Shown here: positions 17,549 through 26,458 of the stretch, piece by piece | Numbering within the stretch: position 1 is the first letter of the stretch | How the letters are laid out: every line of letters starts with the position of its first letter | Source of the DNA: JABFRZ01 sp964631945 | GTDB lineage: Bacteria > Planctomycetota > UBA1135 > GCA-002686595 | DNA length: 64,000 bases | Reading direction: 5' to 3' | Assembly: GCA_964631945.1 (NCBI GenBank) | Contig: CAZWAY010000010.1 | Location: 40,141-104,140 of the forward strand | The notes under the pieces: model-generated | The model's input: only the letters and a program-made list of their open reading frames with translations | Databases searched by the model: none | What the model was told of the DNA's origin: nothing | Translations under genes and position numbers: made by a program

Positions 17549-18310
17549 ATGACCCTCTTCACGAGCTCCACCTGCGTCGCCGGCCTCCTGGCTTCGCTCC
17601 TCGCCGCGACCGGCGCGCGCACCCCGGCCACCCAGGAACAGGAGCAGAAGCCCGTCCTCGAGCTGCCGGAACTGCCCGGCATGAACGACGACCAGCAGGA
17701 GATGGTGCGCCTGTTCCACGAGGTCGAGCGCACGCTCGCGGCCATCGACGTGGAACTCTACGACGCCAGCGCCGGGCGCATCCCCGTCCCCGAGGGCTCG
17801 GAGAGCGGCATCGACCGACTGCTGCGCTCCCACGGCACCAAGAGCGACGAGGCCGTGGTCGGCATCGAGCGCATCCTCGAGCTGGCCCAGAAGATGGGCG
17901 GCCAGAGCTGCAGCCAGTGCATGAAGGGCACGCCCGCGCCCGGCAAGGAGGGCCAGAGCCCGCTCGATCAGGAGCGCCAGCGCGGTCCGACCCAGGGCGA
18001 GAAGACCCCCGACGCGCCGAAGCCCGAGCCGAAGGGCGAACAGGGTGAGAACGGCGAGCCCAAGCCGAAGCCCGAGGGTCAGAAGCCCGACGAGCGCGCC
18101 CCGAATCCTCCCTCGGGCGAGAACCGCACCTCCACGCCGCGCGTGGACGAGAGCGGCAACCCCATCGGCGTGAGCGACGACGCCGAACGCTGGGGCGCGC
18201 TGCCCGAGCGCGTGCGTCGCGTCTTCCAGAACCAGATCACCGACGACTTGCCGCTCCAGTACCGCGACTGGATCGACTCCTACTACCGCCGCCTGAACCG
18301 CGCGCGGTAG
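17549..18310 (+). CDS. Exported protein with Lys/Pro/Glu-rich linker and conserved C-terminal motif
   Basis: 253 residues with a signal peptide-like N-terminus (hydrophobic residues 8-22). The N-terminal third is helical (DDQQEMVRLFHEVERTL) and includes a CSQC pair. Residues about 130-200 are a low-complexity linker of Pro, Lys, Glu and Gly. The last 40 residues, WGALPERVRRVF then PLQYRDWIDSYYRRLNR, match a motif found at the C-termini of proteins in MoxR/von-Willebrand-type clusters of this bacterial group, though no such cluster is visible here. Function unknown. Convergent with the HMA-like gene 19 nt away. Confidence 0.6.
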   Translation: MTLFTSSTCVAGLLASLLAATGARTPATQEQEQKPVLELPELPGMNDDQQEMVRLFHEVERTLAAIDVELYDASAGRIPVPEGSESGIDRLLRSHGTKSDEAVVGIERILELAQKMGGQSCSQCMKGTPAPGKEGQSPLDQERQRGPTQGEKTPDAPKPEPKGEQGENGEPKPKPEGQKPDERAPNPPSGENRTSTPRVDESGNPIGVSDDAERWGALPERVRRVFQNQITDDLPLQYRDWIDSYYRRLNRAR

Positions 18311-18319
18311 TCGGCGGCC

Positions 18320-18339
18320 GGCGCGCCCCTCAGCGCGCC
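18320..18339. terminator. Possible bidirectional terminator hairpin
   Basis: GGCGCGC (18320-18326) pairs perfectly with GCGCGCC (18333-18339) around a 6-nt loop, between two convergent genes and overlapping the stop of the minus-strand one. No U tract follows on either strand, and short GC-rich hairpins are common in this DNA, so support is weak. Confidence 0.25.
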
Positions 18340-18695
18340 TTCGCGCGGTACTTGTCGAAGGTCAGGGCGGCCTCCAGACGGGCGTCCGGCAAGTCCGCGG
18401 GCACCAGCGCGAAGGCCCGCTGCGCGAGGGGGTCCACCGCGGCCTCGCGCACGCCCGCGACGGCGAGCAGCGCGCCGTAGAGCTTGCTGCTGCAGCCCTG
18501 GCAGCAGATGCCCTCGACCTCGAAGGTGCGCGCCTCGTAGCCGGGCGGGACCTGGCCCGAGAGCGCGAGCGGGATCGATTGCGGCGCGGGGCGCGCGGGC
18601 ACGGCGTAGGTGCGCTCGCGCGCGAACACCGCGACCGTGCCGAGCGCGCCGCCGAGCAGGAGCAGCAGCAGGACCGCGAGCCGGTTCTTGGTCAT
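18330..18695 (-). CDS. Membrane-anchored heavy-metal-associated (HMA-like) domain protein
   Basis: 121 residues. One N-terminal transmembrane helix (residues 7-24), a spacer, then an HMA-like ferredoxin fold: EGICCQGCSSKLYGALLAVAG followed after a few residues by AAVDPLAQRAFALV. The metal-binding CXXC is present as CQGC, preceded by an extra Cys, giving CCQGC in place of the usual M-T-C-x-x-C. It may bind copper or another soft metal at the outer face of the inner membrane. It follows egtB by 19 nt in the same direction, suggesting co-transcription. Confidence 0.7.
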   Translation of the reverse strand: MTKNRLAVLLLLLLGGALGTVAVFARERTYAVPARPAPQSIPLALSGQVPPGYEARTFEVEGICCQGCSSKLYGALLAVAGVREAAVDPLAQRAFALVPADLPDARLEAALTFDKYRAKAR

Positions 18696-18714
18696 GGGGG
18701 TCGGCTCCGCGAGG

Positions 18715-20019
18715 TCAGCGCGGCGAGCGCGCCAGGCGCAGGCCGGTGAACTGCCAGCGCGCTTCGGGCCCGAAGAAGTTGCGGTAGCTGGCGCGCAGGT
18801 GACGCGCCGGGGTGACGCACGAACCGCCGCGCAGCACCCAGCGGTTGCTCATCCACTTGCCGTTGTACTCGCCGAGCGCGCCCTGGAACGGCGCGAAACC
18901 CGGGTAGGGCGCGTAGGGGCTGGCGGTCCACTCCCAGACGTCGCCGAAGACCTGGTCGAGCTCCCGGCCCGCTCGCGCGCAGGGCACGGGGTGCAGGTGA
19001 TCGGCCTCGAGCAGGTTGCCGGCCAGCTCCTCACCCGCGCAGGCGTGCTCCCATTCCTCCTCGAGCGGCAAGCGCGCGCCGCGCCAGCGCGCATAGGCCT
19101 CGGCCTCGTAGAAGCTGACGTGCGCCACCGGCTCGTCGAGCTCGAGCGCGCGCGCGCCCGCCAGCGTCAGGATGCGCCAGTCGGCGCCGTCACGTCTGCC
19201 GTCACGTCTCGAGCCGTCGCGCTTCCAGTACAGCGGCGCCTCCCAGCCCAGCTTGCCGAGCACGTCCCAGCCGTCGGAGAGCCAGTGCTCCGAGCGGCGA
19301 TAGCCGCCGGCCTCGACGAACTCGAGGTACTCGCCGCAGGTCACGGGCGCGCGCGCGAGCTCGAAGGGCGCGAGGAAGCGCCGGTGGCGAGGGCGCTCGT
19401 TGTCGAAGGCGAAGCCGCTCGCGCCCGCGCCGATCTCGAGCAGACCGCCGTCGAAGCTCGCCCAGCGCTCGCCGCGCCGCGCGGGTGCGGTGCCGGGGGC
19501 GCTCGCGCGTTCCCGGTAGGCCGGCTCGAGCGGGTTCTGCGCCAGGAGGTGCTTGAGGTCGGTCAGGAGCAGCTCCTGGTGCTGCTCCTCGTGGTTCAGG
19601 CCCAGCTCGACCACGAAGGGCAGCTCGCCCGCCAGCGCGCCGTCCTCCAGCAACTCGCCCATCCAGCGGTCGACGTGGGCGCGGTAGGCGAACACCTCCT
19701 CCACCGTGGGGCGCGAGAGCAGCCCGCGCTCGGGCCGCGGATGACGCTCGCCGGCGGCGTGGTAGTAGGAGTTGAAGAGCACCGCGTAGCGCGGGTCGAA
19801 GGATCGATAGTGCGCCAGCGCGGGCCCCAGCACGAAGGTCTCGAAGAACCAGCTCGTGTGCGCCAGGTGCCACTTCGTCGGACTCGCGTCGGGCATGCTC
19901 TGCACGACGTAGTCCTCGCTGTGCAGCGGCCGGCACAGGGCCTCGGTCGTGCGTCGCACGCGCGTGTACAGCGCGTGCAGCTCCTGGGCGCGCGGGGCTG
20001 CGGCGGCGTGGGTCTTCAT
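18715..20019 (-). CDS. egtB: EgtB-like iron-dependent sulfoxide synthase (ergothioneine pathway)
   Basis: 434 residues, the usual length. N-terminal DinB-like four-helix domain with the iron ligands: SPTKWHLAHTSWFFE (first His) and NHEEQHQE (second and third His). The C-terminal FGE-sulfatase domain has RLPLEEEWEHA, DVWEWTASPY and RGGSCVTP. EgtB couples hercynine and a thiol with oxygen to build ergothioneine, a redox-protective thiol. The partner methyltransferase EgtD is not next to it and not elsewhere in the window. The gene sits downstream of a LysR regulator and upstream of the HMA-like gene, all on the minus strand. Confidence 0.9.
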   Translation of the reverse strand: MKTHAAAAPRAQELHALYTRVRRTTEALCRPLHSEDYVVQSMPDASPTKWHLAHTSWFFETFVLGPALAHYRSFDPRYAVLFNSYYHAAGERHPRPERGLLSRPTVEEVFAYRAHVDRWMGELLEDGALAGELPFVVELGLNHEEQHQELLLTDLKHLLAQNPLEPAYRERASAPGTAPARRGERWASFDGGLLEIGAGASGFAFDNERPRHRRFLAPFELARAPVTCGEYLEFVEAGGYRRSEHWLSDGWDVLGKLGWEAPLYWKRDGSRRDGRRDGADWRILTLAGARALELDEPVAHVSFYEAEAYARWRGARLPLEEEWEHACAGEELAGNLLEADHLHPVPCARAGRELDQVFGDVWEWTASPYAPYPGFAPFQGALGEYNGKWMSNRWVLRGGSCVTPARHLRASYRNFFGPEARWQFTGLRLARSPR

Positions 20020-20084
20020 GGCGGAGCCGGGCAGTCTAGCAGCCGCGGGCGGCCCGGGCTCGGGGCGCTCGATCGACGCGCTCC

Positions 20085-20969
20085 CTACGATCGATCCTGC
20101 TGTTGCACGAGGTCGAGGAACGCGCGCGTCGCCGTCGAGGGCGTCACGGCGCGGTGCCGCACCACGTAGAATGTGCGCCGCACGGGCGTGCCGGGCACCT
20201 CCACCACCCGGAACAGTCCGGCCGCGATCTCGGCGCTCACCGCCTGGCGCGACACGAACGACAACCCCAGCCCATGCTGCACGCAACGCTTGGCCGCCTC
20301 GGTACTGCCCACGCGCAGCACGTTGGAGCGCTCGCCGAGGTGCGGCAGGAGCCGTGCGATCGCGTCGCGCGTGCCCGAGCCTTGTTCGCGCAGGATCAGC
20401 GGGACCTCGCGCAGCTCCTTCAGCGTCAGCTTGCCCTTGGGCGCGAACGGGTCGGGCGACGGGCCGATCAGGACGACCTCGTCGCTGGCGAAGACCTGGG
20501 CGACCAGCCGTCGATCGCGCGGCTTGCTGCCGACCAGGGCCAGGTCGACCTCGCGCGTCAGCAGCGCGGAAGTGGCCTTTTCCGAGTCGGAAATGCTCAT
20601 CTCGACCTGGATGCGCGGATGGAGCTTCTTGAACTCGGCCAGCAGCGCGGGCGCCAGGTACTCGCCCGGGATGGTCGAGGCCGCGATCGAGAGGCGCCCG
20701 ACCTCGCCGCTCTCCCCCGCGCGCAGGCGCCCGCCGGCCTCGTCCACCAGGGCCACGATGCGCTGGGCATAGGGCAAGAGGATGCGCCCTGCGGCGGTCG
20801 CCTGGACGGCGCCGCGCCCGCGCTCGAGCAGCGTCGCACCCACGCGTTGCTCCAGCGCCTTGACGTGGAAGCTGACGGTGGACTGCCCGACGTGCATGGC
20901 CTGGCCGGCGCGCACGAAGCTCTTGTGCTCGAGCACCGCCAGGAACGTTCGCAGCTGATCGAATTCCAT
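20085..20969 (-). CDS. LysR-type transcriptional regulator (CysL-like)
   Basis: 294 residues from an ATG with GGAAAGGA just upstream. The HTH is in residues 1-60 (LRTFLAVLEHKSFVRAGQAM, then QSTVSFHVKALEQ). The effector domain contains LREQGSGTRDAI, which resembles the anion-binding loop of CysL-type regulators that respond to sulfur compounds or related anions. As it lies 65 nt upstream of egtB in the same direction and is divergent from the transglutaminase gene, either could be its target. A sulfur-linked signal would fit egtB, but this is inference. Confidence 0.83.
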   Translation of the reverse strand: MEFDQLRTFLAVLEHKSFVRAGQAMHVGQSTVSFHVKALEQRVGATLLERGRGAVQATAAGRILLPYAQRIVALVDEAGGRLRAGESGEVGRLSIAASTIPGEYLAPALLAEFKKLHPRIQVEMSISDSEKATSALLTREVDLALVGSKPRDRRLVAQVFASDEVVLIGPSPDPFAPKGKLTLKELREVPLILREQGSGTRDAIARLLPHLGERSNVLRVGSTEAAKRCVQHGLGLSFVSRQAVSAEIAAGLFRVVEVPGTPVRRTFYVVRHRAVTPSTATRAFLDLVQQQDRS

Positions 20970-21040
20970 GGGTCCTTTCCTGCGCCCGGAGAACGTACAA
21001 AGGGCGCGGCGACTCCTGAAGTCTCTGCAATCCTCCATTC

Positions 21041-22048
21041 ATGATCCTCACGACCCTCGCACTGACGGCTCTCCTCCCCGCCCAGGTCGCCCCGCACGAC
21101 TCGCGCCCGCAGCGCTCGTTCCGCTTCGTCTACAGCGCGAGCGTGCCCGAGGTCGCGGCCGGGGCGAAGCAGGTGCGTCTGTGGATCCCCGTCCCGCTCG
21201 ACACCCCCGACCAGACGATCACGGCGCTCCAGCTCGAGGCCAAGAGCGCGGCCGACGTCGCGCGCGTCGCCGGCGCCAAGGCCGCCGACCTGAAGGACGG
21301 CGCCCAGGGCGGCCTGAAGTGGAGCTTCCACGACATCGGCGGCGGTTTCGGACGCTCGCTGTGCGTCGAGACGGCCGGGAAGCCGCTCGAGCTCGAGCTG
21401 GCCTTCGACGTGACGCGCTTCGAGACCAAGGGCGGTGGCAAGGCCAGCGCCGACGAGCTGGCGCGCCTGACGAAGCCCGAGCCGATGATCCCGCTGAACG
21501 GCAAGGTCGCGGCCATCGCGGCCTCGCTCAAGACGCCCGAGGACCCCGAGCAGGTCGCGCACGCGCTCTACGAGCACACGCTCGAGCGGATGAAGTACGA
21601 CAAGCCCGAGGGCGGGGCCTGGGGCCGCGGTGACGCCGAATGGGCCTGCGACTCACGCTTCGGCAACTGCACGGACTTCCACAGCTACTTCATGGGGCTC
21701 GCGCGCTCGAAGGGCCTGCCGGCGCGCTTCGAGATGGGCTTCTCGATCCCGGGCGGCGACGACAAGGAAGCCAAGGTCGGCGGCTACCACTGCTGGGCCT
21801 ACGTGTGGATCGAGGGCCACGGCTGGCTGCCGGTCGACATCTCCGAGGCCGACAAGAACCCCGGCAAGAGCGCGTACTTCTTCGGCACGCTCGACGCCGA
21901 CCGCCTGACCATGACGGGTGGGCGCGACCTCACGCTCACGCCGACGCCCGCGGCCGGCAAGCTCAACTTCTTCGTCTACCCCTACGCGGAGGTGGACGGC
22001 ACGAAAGCCGAGAACGTGACCAAGGCCTTCAAGCGCATCGCGCGCTGA
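21041..22048 (+). CDS. Exported transglutaminase-like (papain-fold) protein
   Basis: 335 residues with a short signal-like N-terminus (LTTLALTALLPAQV). The first 120 residues are beta-rich (VRLWIPVPL). The transglutaminase-like core has the triad in order: Cys in FGNCTDFHSYF, His in YHCWAYVWI and Asp in LPVDISEAD. Members of this bacterial superfamily are mostly proteases or peptide-modifying enzymes in the periplasm; the substrate is unknown. It is divergent from the LysR gene (71 nt) and followed by a strong hairpin before the convergent FG-GAP/PKD gene. Confidence 0.82.
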   Translation: MILTTLALTALLPAQVAPHDSRPQRSFRFVYSASVPEVAAGAKQVRLWIPVPLDTPDQTITALQLEAKSAADVARVAGAKAADLKDGAQGGLKWSFHDIGGGFGRSLCVETAGKPLELELAFDVTRFETKGGGKASADELARLTKPEPMIPLNGKVAAIAASLKTPEDPEQVAHALYEHTLERMKYDKPEGGAWGRGDAEWACDSRFGNCTDFHSYFMGLARSKGLPARFEMGFSIPGGDDKEAKVGGYHCWAYVWIEGHGWLPVDISEADKNPGKSAYFFGTLDADRLTMTGGRDLTLTPTPAAGKLNFFVYPYAEVDGTKAENVTKAFKRIAR

Positions 22049-22076
22049 CGGCGGCCGGGCGCCGGCGAGAGACAAC

Positions 22077-22114
22077 GAGAGGGGGCGAGGATCCGAGGAT
22101 CCGCGCCCCCTCTC
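22077..22114. terminator. Bidirectional terminator hairpin between convergent genes
   Basis: GAGAGGGGGCG (22077-22087) and CGCCCCCTCTC (22104-22114) form a perfect 11-bp stem. The 16-nt loop holds two GGATCC palindromes that can pair further. On the plus strand it is followed by TCTCCTTCC. It occupies the 90-nt gap between two converging genes, as expected for a shared terminator. Confidence 0.65.
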
Positions 22115-22138
22115 TCCTTCCAGGGGTTGTTCCTCGGG

Positions 22139-25100
22139 CTACGGACCGATCAGGAGCTTCAGCGCGTCCGTCACACCGGTCTTGACGCCGTAGGTGATGC
22201 GTGCGTCGATCAGGTAGCCCTGCACGTAGACAGATTGCCCGATCCAGGAGAGCGCGGGCGGGATCGCCAGCGGAACCGGCGCGGGCGAGCCGGGCCTGCT
22301 CCACAGGCCACCGACGGTGGTCTTGAGCAGCACCCCGGGCGTGCGGTTCACCAGGATCTGGCCCAGCGCACCGGGGCCAGCCATGCCGAAGTTCACCAGG
22401 CCCGTGCCGCACGGATAGGCCGCGTCGGGCTGGGTGGACATCCACAGGTAGGCGCGCGAGTTCGGACCCTGCGTGCCGAGCGGGTTGTCGACGCCCAGCG
22501 ACAGGTTCGTGCCGACGCGCGGGCTGCCGGCGAGCACCGTCAGGCTGCCGCGCACGAGCGGATCGCAGCCGTAGCGCAGGGCCGTGCCGCGCGCCTGCTC
22601 GAGCACCAGGTCGTCGATCAGCGCGTACGAGGGCGCCAGGTCCGCGCCGCGGTTGCCGACCTGCATCGTCAGCGTGAAGCGCGTGTTGCGGGTGGAGTCC
22701 GGGAAGAGCGTGCGCAGCTCGGCGCGCACGTGCTGCACGGCCGTGCGCGGCAGTCCGAGCTCGACGGAGGTGTCGGGCGTCGGGTTGGTGCCGTCGGCGA
22801 AGTACAGGTTGACCGTGGTCTGCCCGTCGGTGACGTCCACGCTGGCCCAGTCGACGTCCAGCGTGTCGCCGCGCACGAAGGCCGCGTCGAAGGTCAACAC
22901 GCTCAGCGGATCCTCCAGGTAGAAGCGCTGCTCGACGCCCGCGCCGCCGAGGGCCGGCGAGGTCACGCGACCCGGAGTCGTGGGCGGAAGGGCGAGGCTC
23001 GTGCCCGCCGAAGAGAGCCGCAGCCATTGCGCACCGTCGGCCGGGAACGGCCCGTCCGGCAAGCCCGCGGCCGGCGCCACGCGGTGCTCGGTGCCGGCGA
23101 GCACCGTCCAGGCGCCGCTCGGCAGGGCATTGGGCGTCTGCTCCTCGAAGGAGGGATCGGCCAGGCCGCGCGGGACCGAGATCACCGTCACGAGATCGAT
23201 CAGCTCGACCTCGTCCGTCCCGCCCGGCCCGGTGGCGACCAGCTTCACCGTGTAGACGCCGGGCGCGATGTAGGTGTGGATCGGGTTCGTGTCGGTGGCG
23301 AGCGAGCCGTCACCGAAGGTCCAGGCACGAGCGGTGACGCTGCCGCTGGTGAGGTCGGTGAAGGCGACCGTCAGCGGATCGATGCCGTACAGCACGTCCG
23401 CGACGAAGGCCGCGTCCGGCGCGGGCGGGCTCTGCACCGCGATCAGTCCGGGCTTGAGCTCGACGTCGTTGCCGCCGGGACCCGTGACCGTGAGCGCCAC
23501 GGTGAACGCGCCGGCCTGCAGGTAGGTGTGCTGCGGATTGCGCTCGTTGCTGGTGGCGCCGTCCCCGAAGTTCCACGACCAGGCCGTGACCTCGCCGCTG
23601 CTCGCCTCCTGGAACTGCACCGCCAGCGGCGCGAGCCCGCCCAGCACGTCACAGCCGAAGTCGGCGGTCGGCGGCGGGACGTCCGTCACCACCACGTAGT
23701 CGGTGCGCGTCAGGGTCGTCGGCCCGCTGGCGTTGGTGAGCGTGAGCGCCACGGTGAAGCGTCCGGCCGTGGTGTAGACGTGGGTCGGGCTCGTCTCGGT
23801 GCTGGTCGCGCCGTCACCGAAATCCCAGGTGCGTCCCGAGATCAGGCCGCTGGAGGAGTCGCTGAAGCGCACCTCGAGCGGCGCCATCCCGAACACCTGG
23901 TCGGCCACGAAGCCCGCCACCGGCTTGAGCGGCGGGTCGACCTTGATGATGTTCTTGAGCAGACGCTGGCTGCTCCCGGCCGGACCGCGCACGGTCATGG
24001 TCACGGTCTTCAGGCCGGTCGTGGTGTACGTGTGGCGCGGGTTGCGCTCGCTGCTGGTGGTGCCGTCGCCGAAGTCCCAGTCCCAGCCCGTGACGCTGCC
24101 GGTCGAGAGGTCGGTGAACTGGACCGCGAGCGGCGCCTTGCCGCGGTTGGGCGTGAAGGCGAACTTGCCGACCGGCGGCACGAGGCTGCCGTTGTTCAGC
24201 GCCAGGAAGTACTGGCAGCCGGCGCCCGACCCGCCGTCGTCGTCGAAGCGCACGCCCGCGAACAGGTCCGGGAAACCGTCGCCGTTCAGATCGCCCGGGC
24301 ACGCCAGCGAGGTCCCGAAGCGATCGGCGTTGTCGATGTTGCCGTAGAAGCGCCCGTAGAGCCGGCTGATCTTCTGCCACGACTTGACCGTGGCGTCCGC
24401 CTTCAGGAAGAGCACGTACACGGCGCCGCGGTCGTAGGAGCCCGTCGGGCCGTCGTCGTCCTTGCCGGCGCCGACGGCGATGTCCGAGATGCCGTCGCCG
24501 TCGAGGTCGCCGAGCGTGTCGATGCAGCAGCCGAACTCGTCGTTGTAGTCCAGCATGTTGCCGATGAACCCGGAGTAGTTCTCGGCGATGCGGAAGTCGG
24601 CCTTGGCCGTGCCGTTGCGGTTCAGGTAGACGATGAAGACCGCGCCCTGCTGGTTGCCGTCGGTCTTCTGGTCGGGCGAGCTGATGGCGATGTCCTGGAT
24701 GCCGTCGCCGTTGCGGTCGCCGATCACGCAGGCGTCGAAGCCGAACTCGCCGTAGTCGGAGAGCGTGCTCTGGAAGTTGCCCGAGGTCTCGCTGAGCTTG
24801 GTCCAGCTCTTGACGGTGCAGTCGCGACGCATGAACAGGATCCAGTAGGCCCCGCGGTTGCGCCCGCCATCGTCATCGCGGATGGCGCCCACGCCGATCT
24901 CGGGCACGCCGTCGAGGTCGAGGTCGCCCAGCACGCGGATGCCGCGCCCGAACTGGTCGTCGGGGTCCAGGTCACCCGTGAAGCCGCCCGAGATCTCGCT
25001 GATCTTCTTCCACGACTTCACCGAACCGTCGCGGTTCAGGAAGAGCATGTAGAAGGCGCCCTTGTCCGTGCCGTTGTCGTCGTCGTAGCAGGTGCCGACC

Positions 25101-25537
25101 ATCACGTCCGGGATGCCGTCGAGGTCCCAGTCGCCGAGCTCGCGCACCGCGCGGCCCCACTCGTCGCCCGGATCGAGCGGCAGACCGGCCGAGGTACGGC
25201 TGATCTTGTAGTGGCTCTTGACCGTCCCGTTCCGGTTCATGAACAGGATCCAGCAGGCCCCGTAGTCGAGCACGGCGCCGGGGACGTTGTCGTCGTCCCC
25301 CAGGGCCCCGACCGCGAAGTCGCACACGCCGTCGCCGTCCACGTCGCCCAGGGCCGCCGCGGCGCGCCCGAACTGGTCGTCGGACTTGATGCCGCGCGGC
25401 CCACCGCCCTTGCTGGCGCTGACCTTCTGGTGCCACAGCACCTCGCCCGGATTCTGAGCCGAGGGCAGCTCGAGCGGGAAGAAAAGGACCAGGGAAGAAG
25501 CGAGCAGGGTGCGGGCGAGAGACGACAGTGAATGCAT
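22139..25537 (-). CDS. Giant secreted FG-GAP / PKD-domain protein
   Basis: 1132 residues from the ATG at 25537, chosen because it begins directly with a signal peptide (MHSLSSLARTLL to PSAQ); an upstream in-frame ATG at 25591 would only add a charged tail. Residues about 30-440 carry six FG-GAP repeats (GDVDGDGVCDFAVGALGDDD and similar), a calcium-binding propeller. Then come four PKD domains, each with a W-x-FGDG core (WDFGDGTTS, WDFGDGATS, WNFGDGATS, WTFGDGSLA) and a xxHTY or xTHVY strand. A beta-rich region follows, then the C-terminal domain ending VYVQGYL then VTDALKLLIGP, shared with the FG-GAP protein at 10251. Likely a cell-surface adhesin or matrix protein. Confidence 0.87.
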   Translation of the reverse strand: MHSLSSLARTLLASSLVLFFPLELPSAQNPGEVLWHQKVSASKGGGPRGIKSDDQFGRAAAALGDVDGDGVCDFAVGALGDDDNVPGAVLDYGACWILFMNRNGTVKSHYKISRTSAGLPLDPGDEWGRAVRELGDWDLDGIPDVMVGTCYDDDNGTDKGAFYMLFLNRDGSVKSWKKISEISGGFTGDLDPDDQFGRGIRVLGDLDLDGVPEIGVGAIRDDDGGRNRGAYWILFMRRDCTVKSWTKLSETSGNFQSTLSDYGEFGFDACVIGDRNGDGIQDIAISSPDQKTDGNQQGAVFIVYLNRNGTAKADFRIAENYSGFIGNMLDYNDEFGCCIDTLGDLDGDGISDIAVGAGKDDDGPTGSYDRGAVYVLFLKADATVKSWQKISRLYGRFYGNIDNADRFGTSLACPGDLNGDGFPDLFAGVRFDDDGGSGAGCQYFLALNNGSLVPPVGKFAFTPNRGKAPLAVQFTDLSTGSVTGWDWDFGDGTTSSERNPRHTYTTTGLKTVTMTVRGPAGSSQRLLKNIIKVDPPLKPVAGFVADQVFGMAPLEVRFSDSSSGLISGRTWDFGDGATSTETSPTHVYTTAGRFTVALTLTNASGPTTLTRTDYVVVTDVPPPTADFGCDVLGGLAPLAVQFQEASSGEVTAWSWNFGDGATSNERNPQHTYLQAGAFTVALTVTGPGGNDVELKPGLIAVQSPPAPDAAFVADVLYGIDPLTVAFTDLTSGSVTARAWTFGDGSLATDTNPIHTYIAPGVYTVKLVATGPGGTDEVELIDLVTVISVPRGLADPSFEEQTPNALPSGAWTVLAGTEHRVAPAAGLPDGPFPADGAQWLRLSSAGTSLALPPTTPGRVTSPALGGAGVEQRFYLEDPLSVLTFDAAFVRGDTLDVDWASVDVTDGQTTVNLYFADGTNPTPDTSVELGLPRTAVQHVRAELRTLFPDSTRNTRFTLTMQVGNRGADLAPSYALIDDLVLEQARGTALRYGCDPLVRGSLTVLAGSPRVGTNLSLGVDNPLGTQGPNSRAYLWMSTQPDAAYPCGTGLVNFGMAGPGALGQILVNRTPGVLLKTTVGGLWSRPGSPAPVPLAIPPALSWIGQSVYVQGYLIDARITYGVKTGVTDALKLLIGP

Positions 25538-25749
25538 AGGGCGGGGTCGACGAGCCGGCGGCGAGACCTCCTCGGGGCAGCTCATCTCCATTGAGAATGG
25601 TTACCCCAACGCGAACCGGACGGACGGCGCCCGGCGCGATTCCCCGGACCGCTCCGTGGAGGGGACCCGCGCGCCAGGAACGAACACTCCACGACGTGCT
25701 CGGACCGGCAACTTGTTCGCTCGCGGCGCCGCCCCCACAATCATTGCCC

Positions 25750-26343
25750 ATGAGCCAGCCCGACCCGATCCGCGCGAGCTTCGAGGAGTCCGCGGCCACC
25801 CTGCGGGCCTTCCTCGACGACCCGCACTGCCTCGACGGCGTACGCCGCTTCGTGCAGGTCTCCGCCACCGCCCTGCGCGAGGGAAAGAAGCTCATGGCCT
25901 GCGGCAACGGCGGCAGCATGTGCGACGCCATGCACTTCGCGGAGGAGTGGACCGGCCGCTTCCGGCGCGACCGCGCCGCGCTGCCCGCGCTGGCCTTCTC
26001 GGATCCCTCGCAGCTCACCTGCATCGCCAACGACTTCGGCTTCGAGCAGGTCTTCGCGCGCTCGCTCGAGGCCTACGGGAACGCGGGCGACGTGCTGGTG
26101 GTGCTCTCGACCAGCGGCAACTCGCCCAACGTGCTGGCCGCGGTCGAGGCCGCGAAGAAGAAGGGCGTCACCAGCGTGGGCCTCCTGGGCAAGGGCGGCG
26201 GCGCGCTGCGCACGCGCGTGGACGTCCCCATCGTCGTGCCGCGCGCCCAGACCTCCGACCGCATCCAGGAGATCCACATCAAGGTGCTGCACATCGCGAT
26301 CGAGGCCGTCGAGCGCGAGCTCTTCCCGGCGAACTATCCCTGA
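25750..26343 (+). CDS. gmhA: Sedoheptulose-7-phosphate isomerase (GmhA, SIS domain)
   Basis: 197 residues, typical length. SIS-fold motifs of GmhA are clear: CGNGGSMCDAMHFAEEWTGRF is the sugar-phosphate site (21 residues, shown as CGNGGS and AEEWTGRF for key residues), with TCIANDFGFEQVF, LSTSGNSPNVLAA and QEIHIKVLHIAIE. The enzyme makes D-glycero-D-manno-heptose 7-phosphate, the first step to ADP- or GDP-heptose for LPS core or S-layer glycans. The other heptose genes (hldE, gmhB, waaD) are not in the window. It is divergent from the giant surface protein and followed 115 nt later by the VOC gene. Confidence 0.9.
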   Translation: MSQPDPIRASFEESAATLRAFLDDPHCLDGVRRFVQVSATALREGKKLMACGNGGSMCDAMHFAEEWTGRFRRDRAALPALAFSDPSQLTCIANDFGFEQVFARSLEAYGNAGDVLVVLSTSGNSPNVLAAVEAAKKKGVTSVGLLGKGGGALRTRVDVPIVVPRAQTSDRIQEIHIKVLHIAIEAVERELFPANYP

Positions 26344-26458
26344 CCCGCCCCGTCTTGGGGCGCGCTGCGGCCCGCTTGCAAGGACGCGCGCCGCGAACCC
26401 CTTCCCGGATCGCGCCGAAGGGTCACAATGGGCGCTCGTCCCCGCCAGCGAGGAGCCC

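Noticed and set aside
22088..22103. Two GGATCC palindromes in tandem
   Set aside because: They are the loop of the convergent-gene terminator and need no separate explanation.
25583..25605. Fur-box-like patch (ATTGAGAATGG) upstream of the giant FG-GAP/PKD gene
   Set aside because: Only a fraction of the palindrome matches and no iron-related gene is adjacent.
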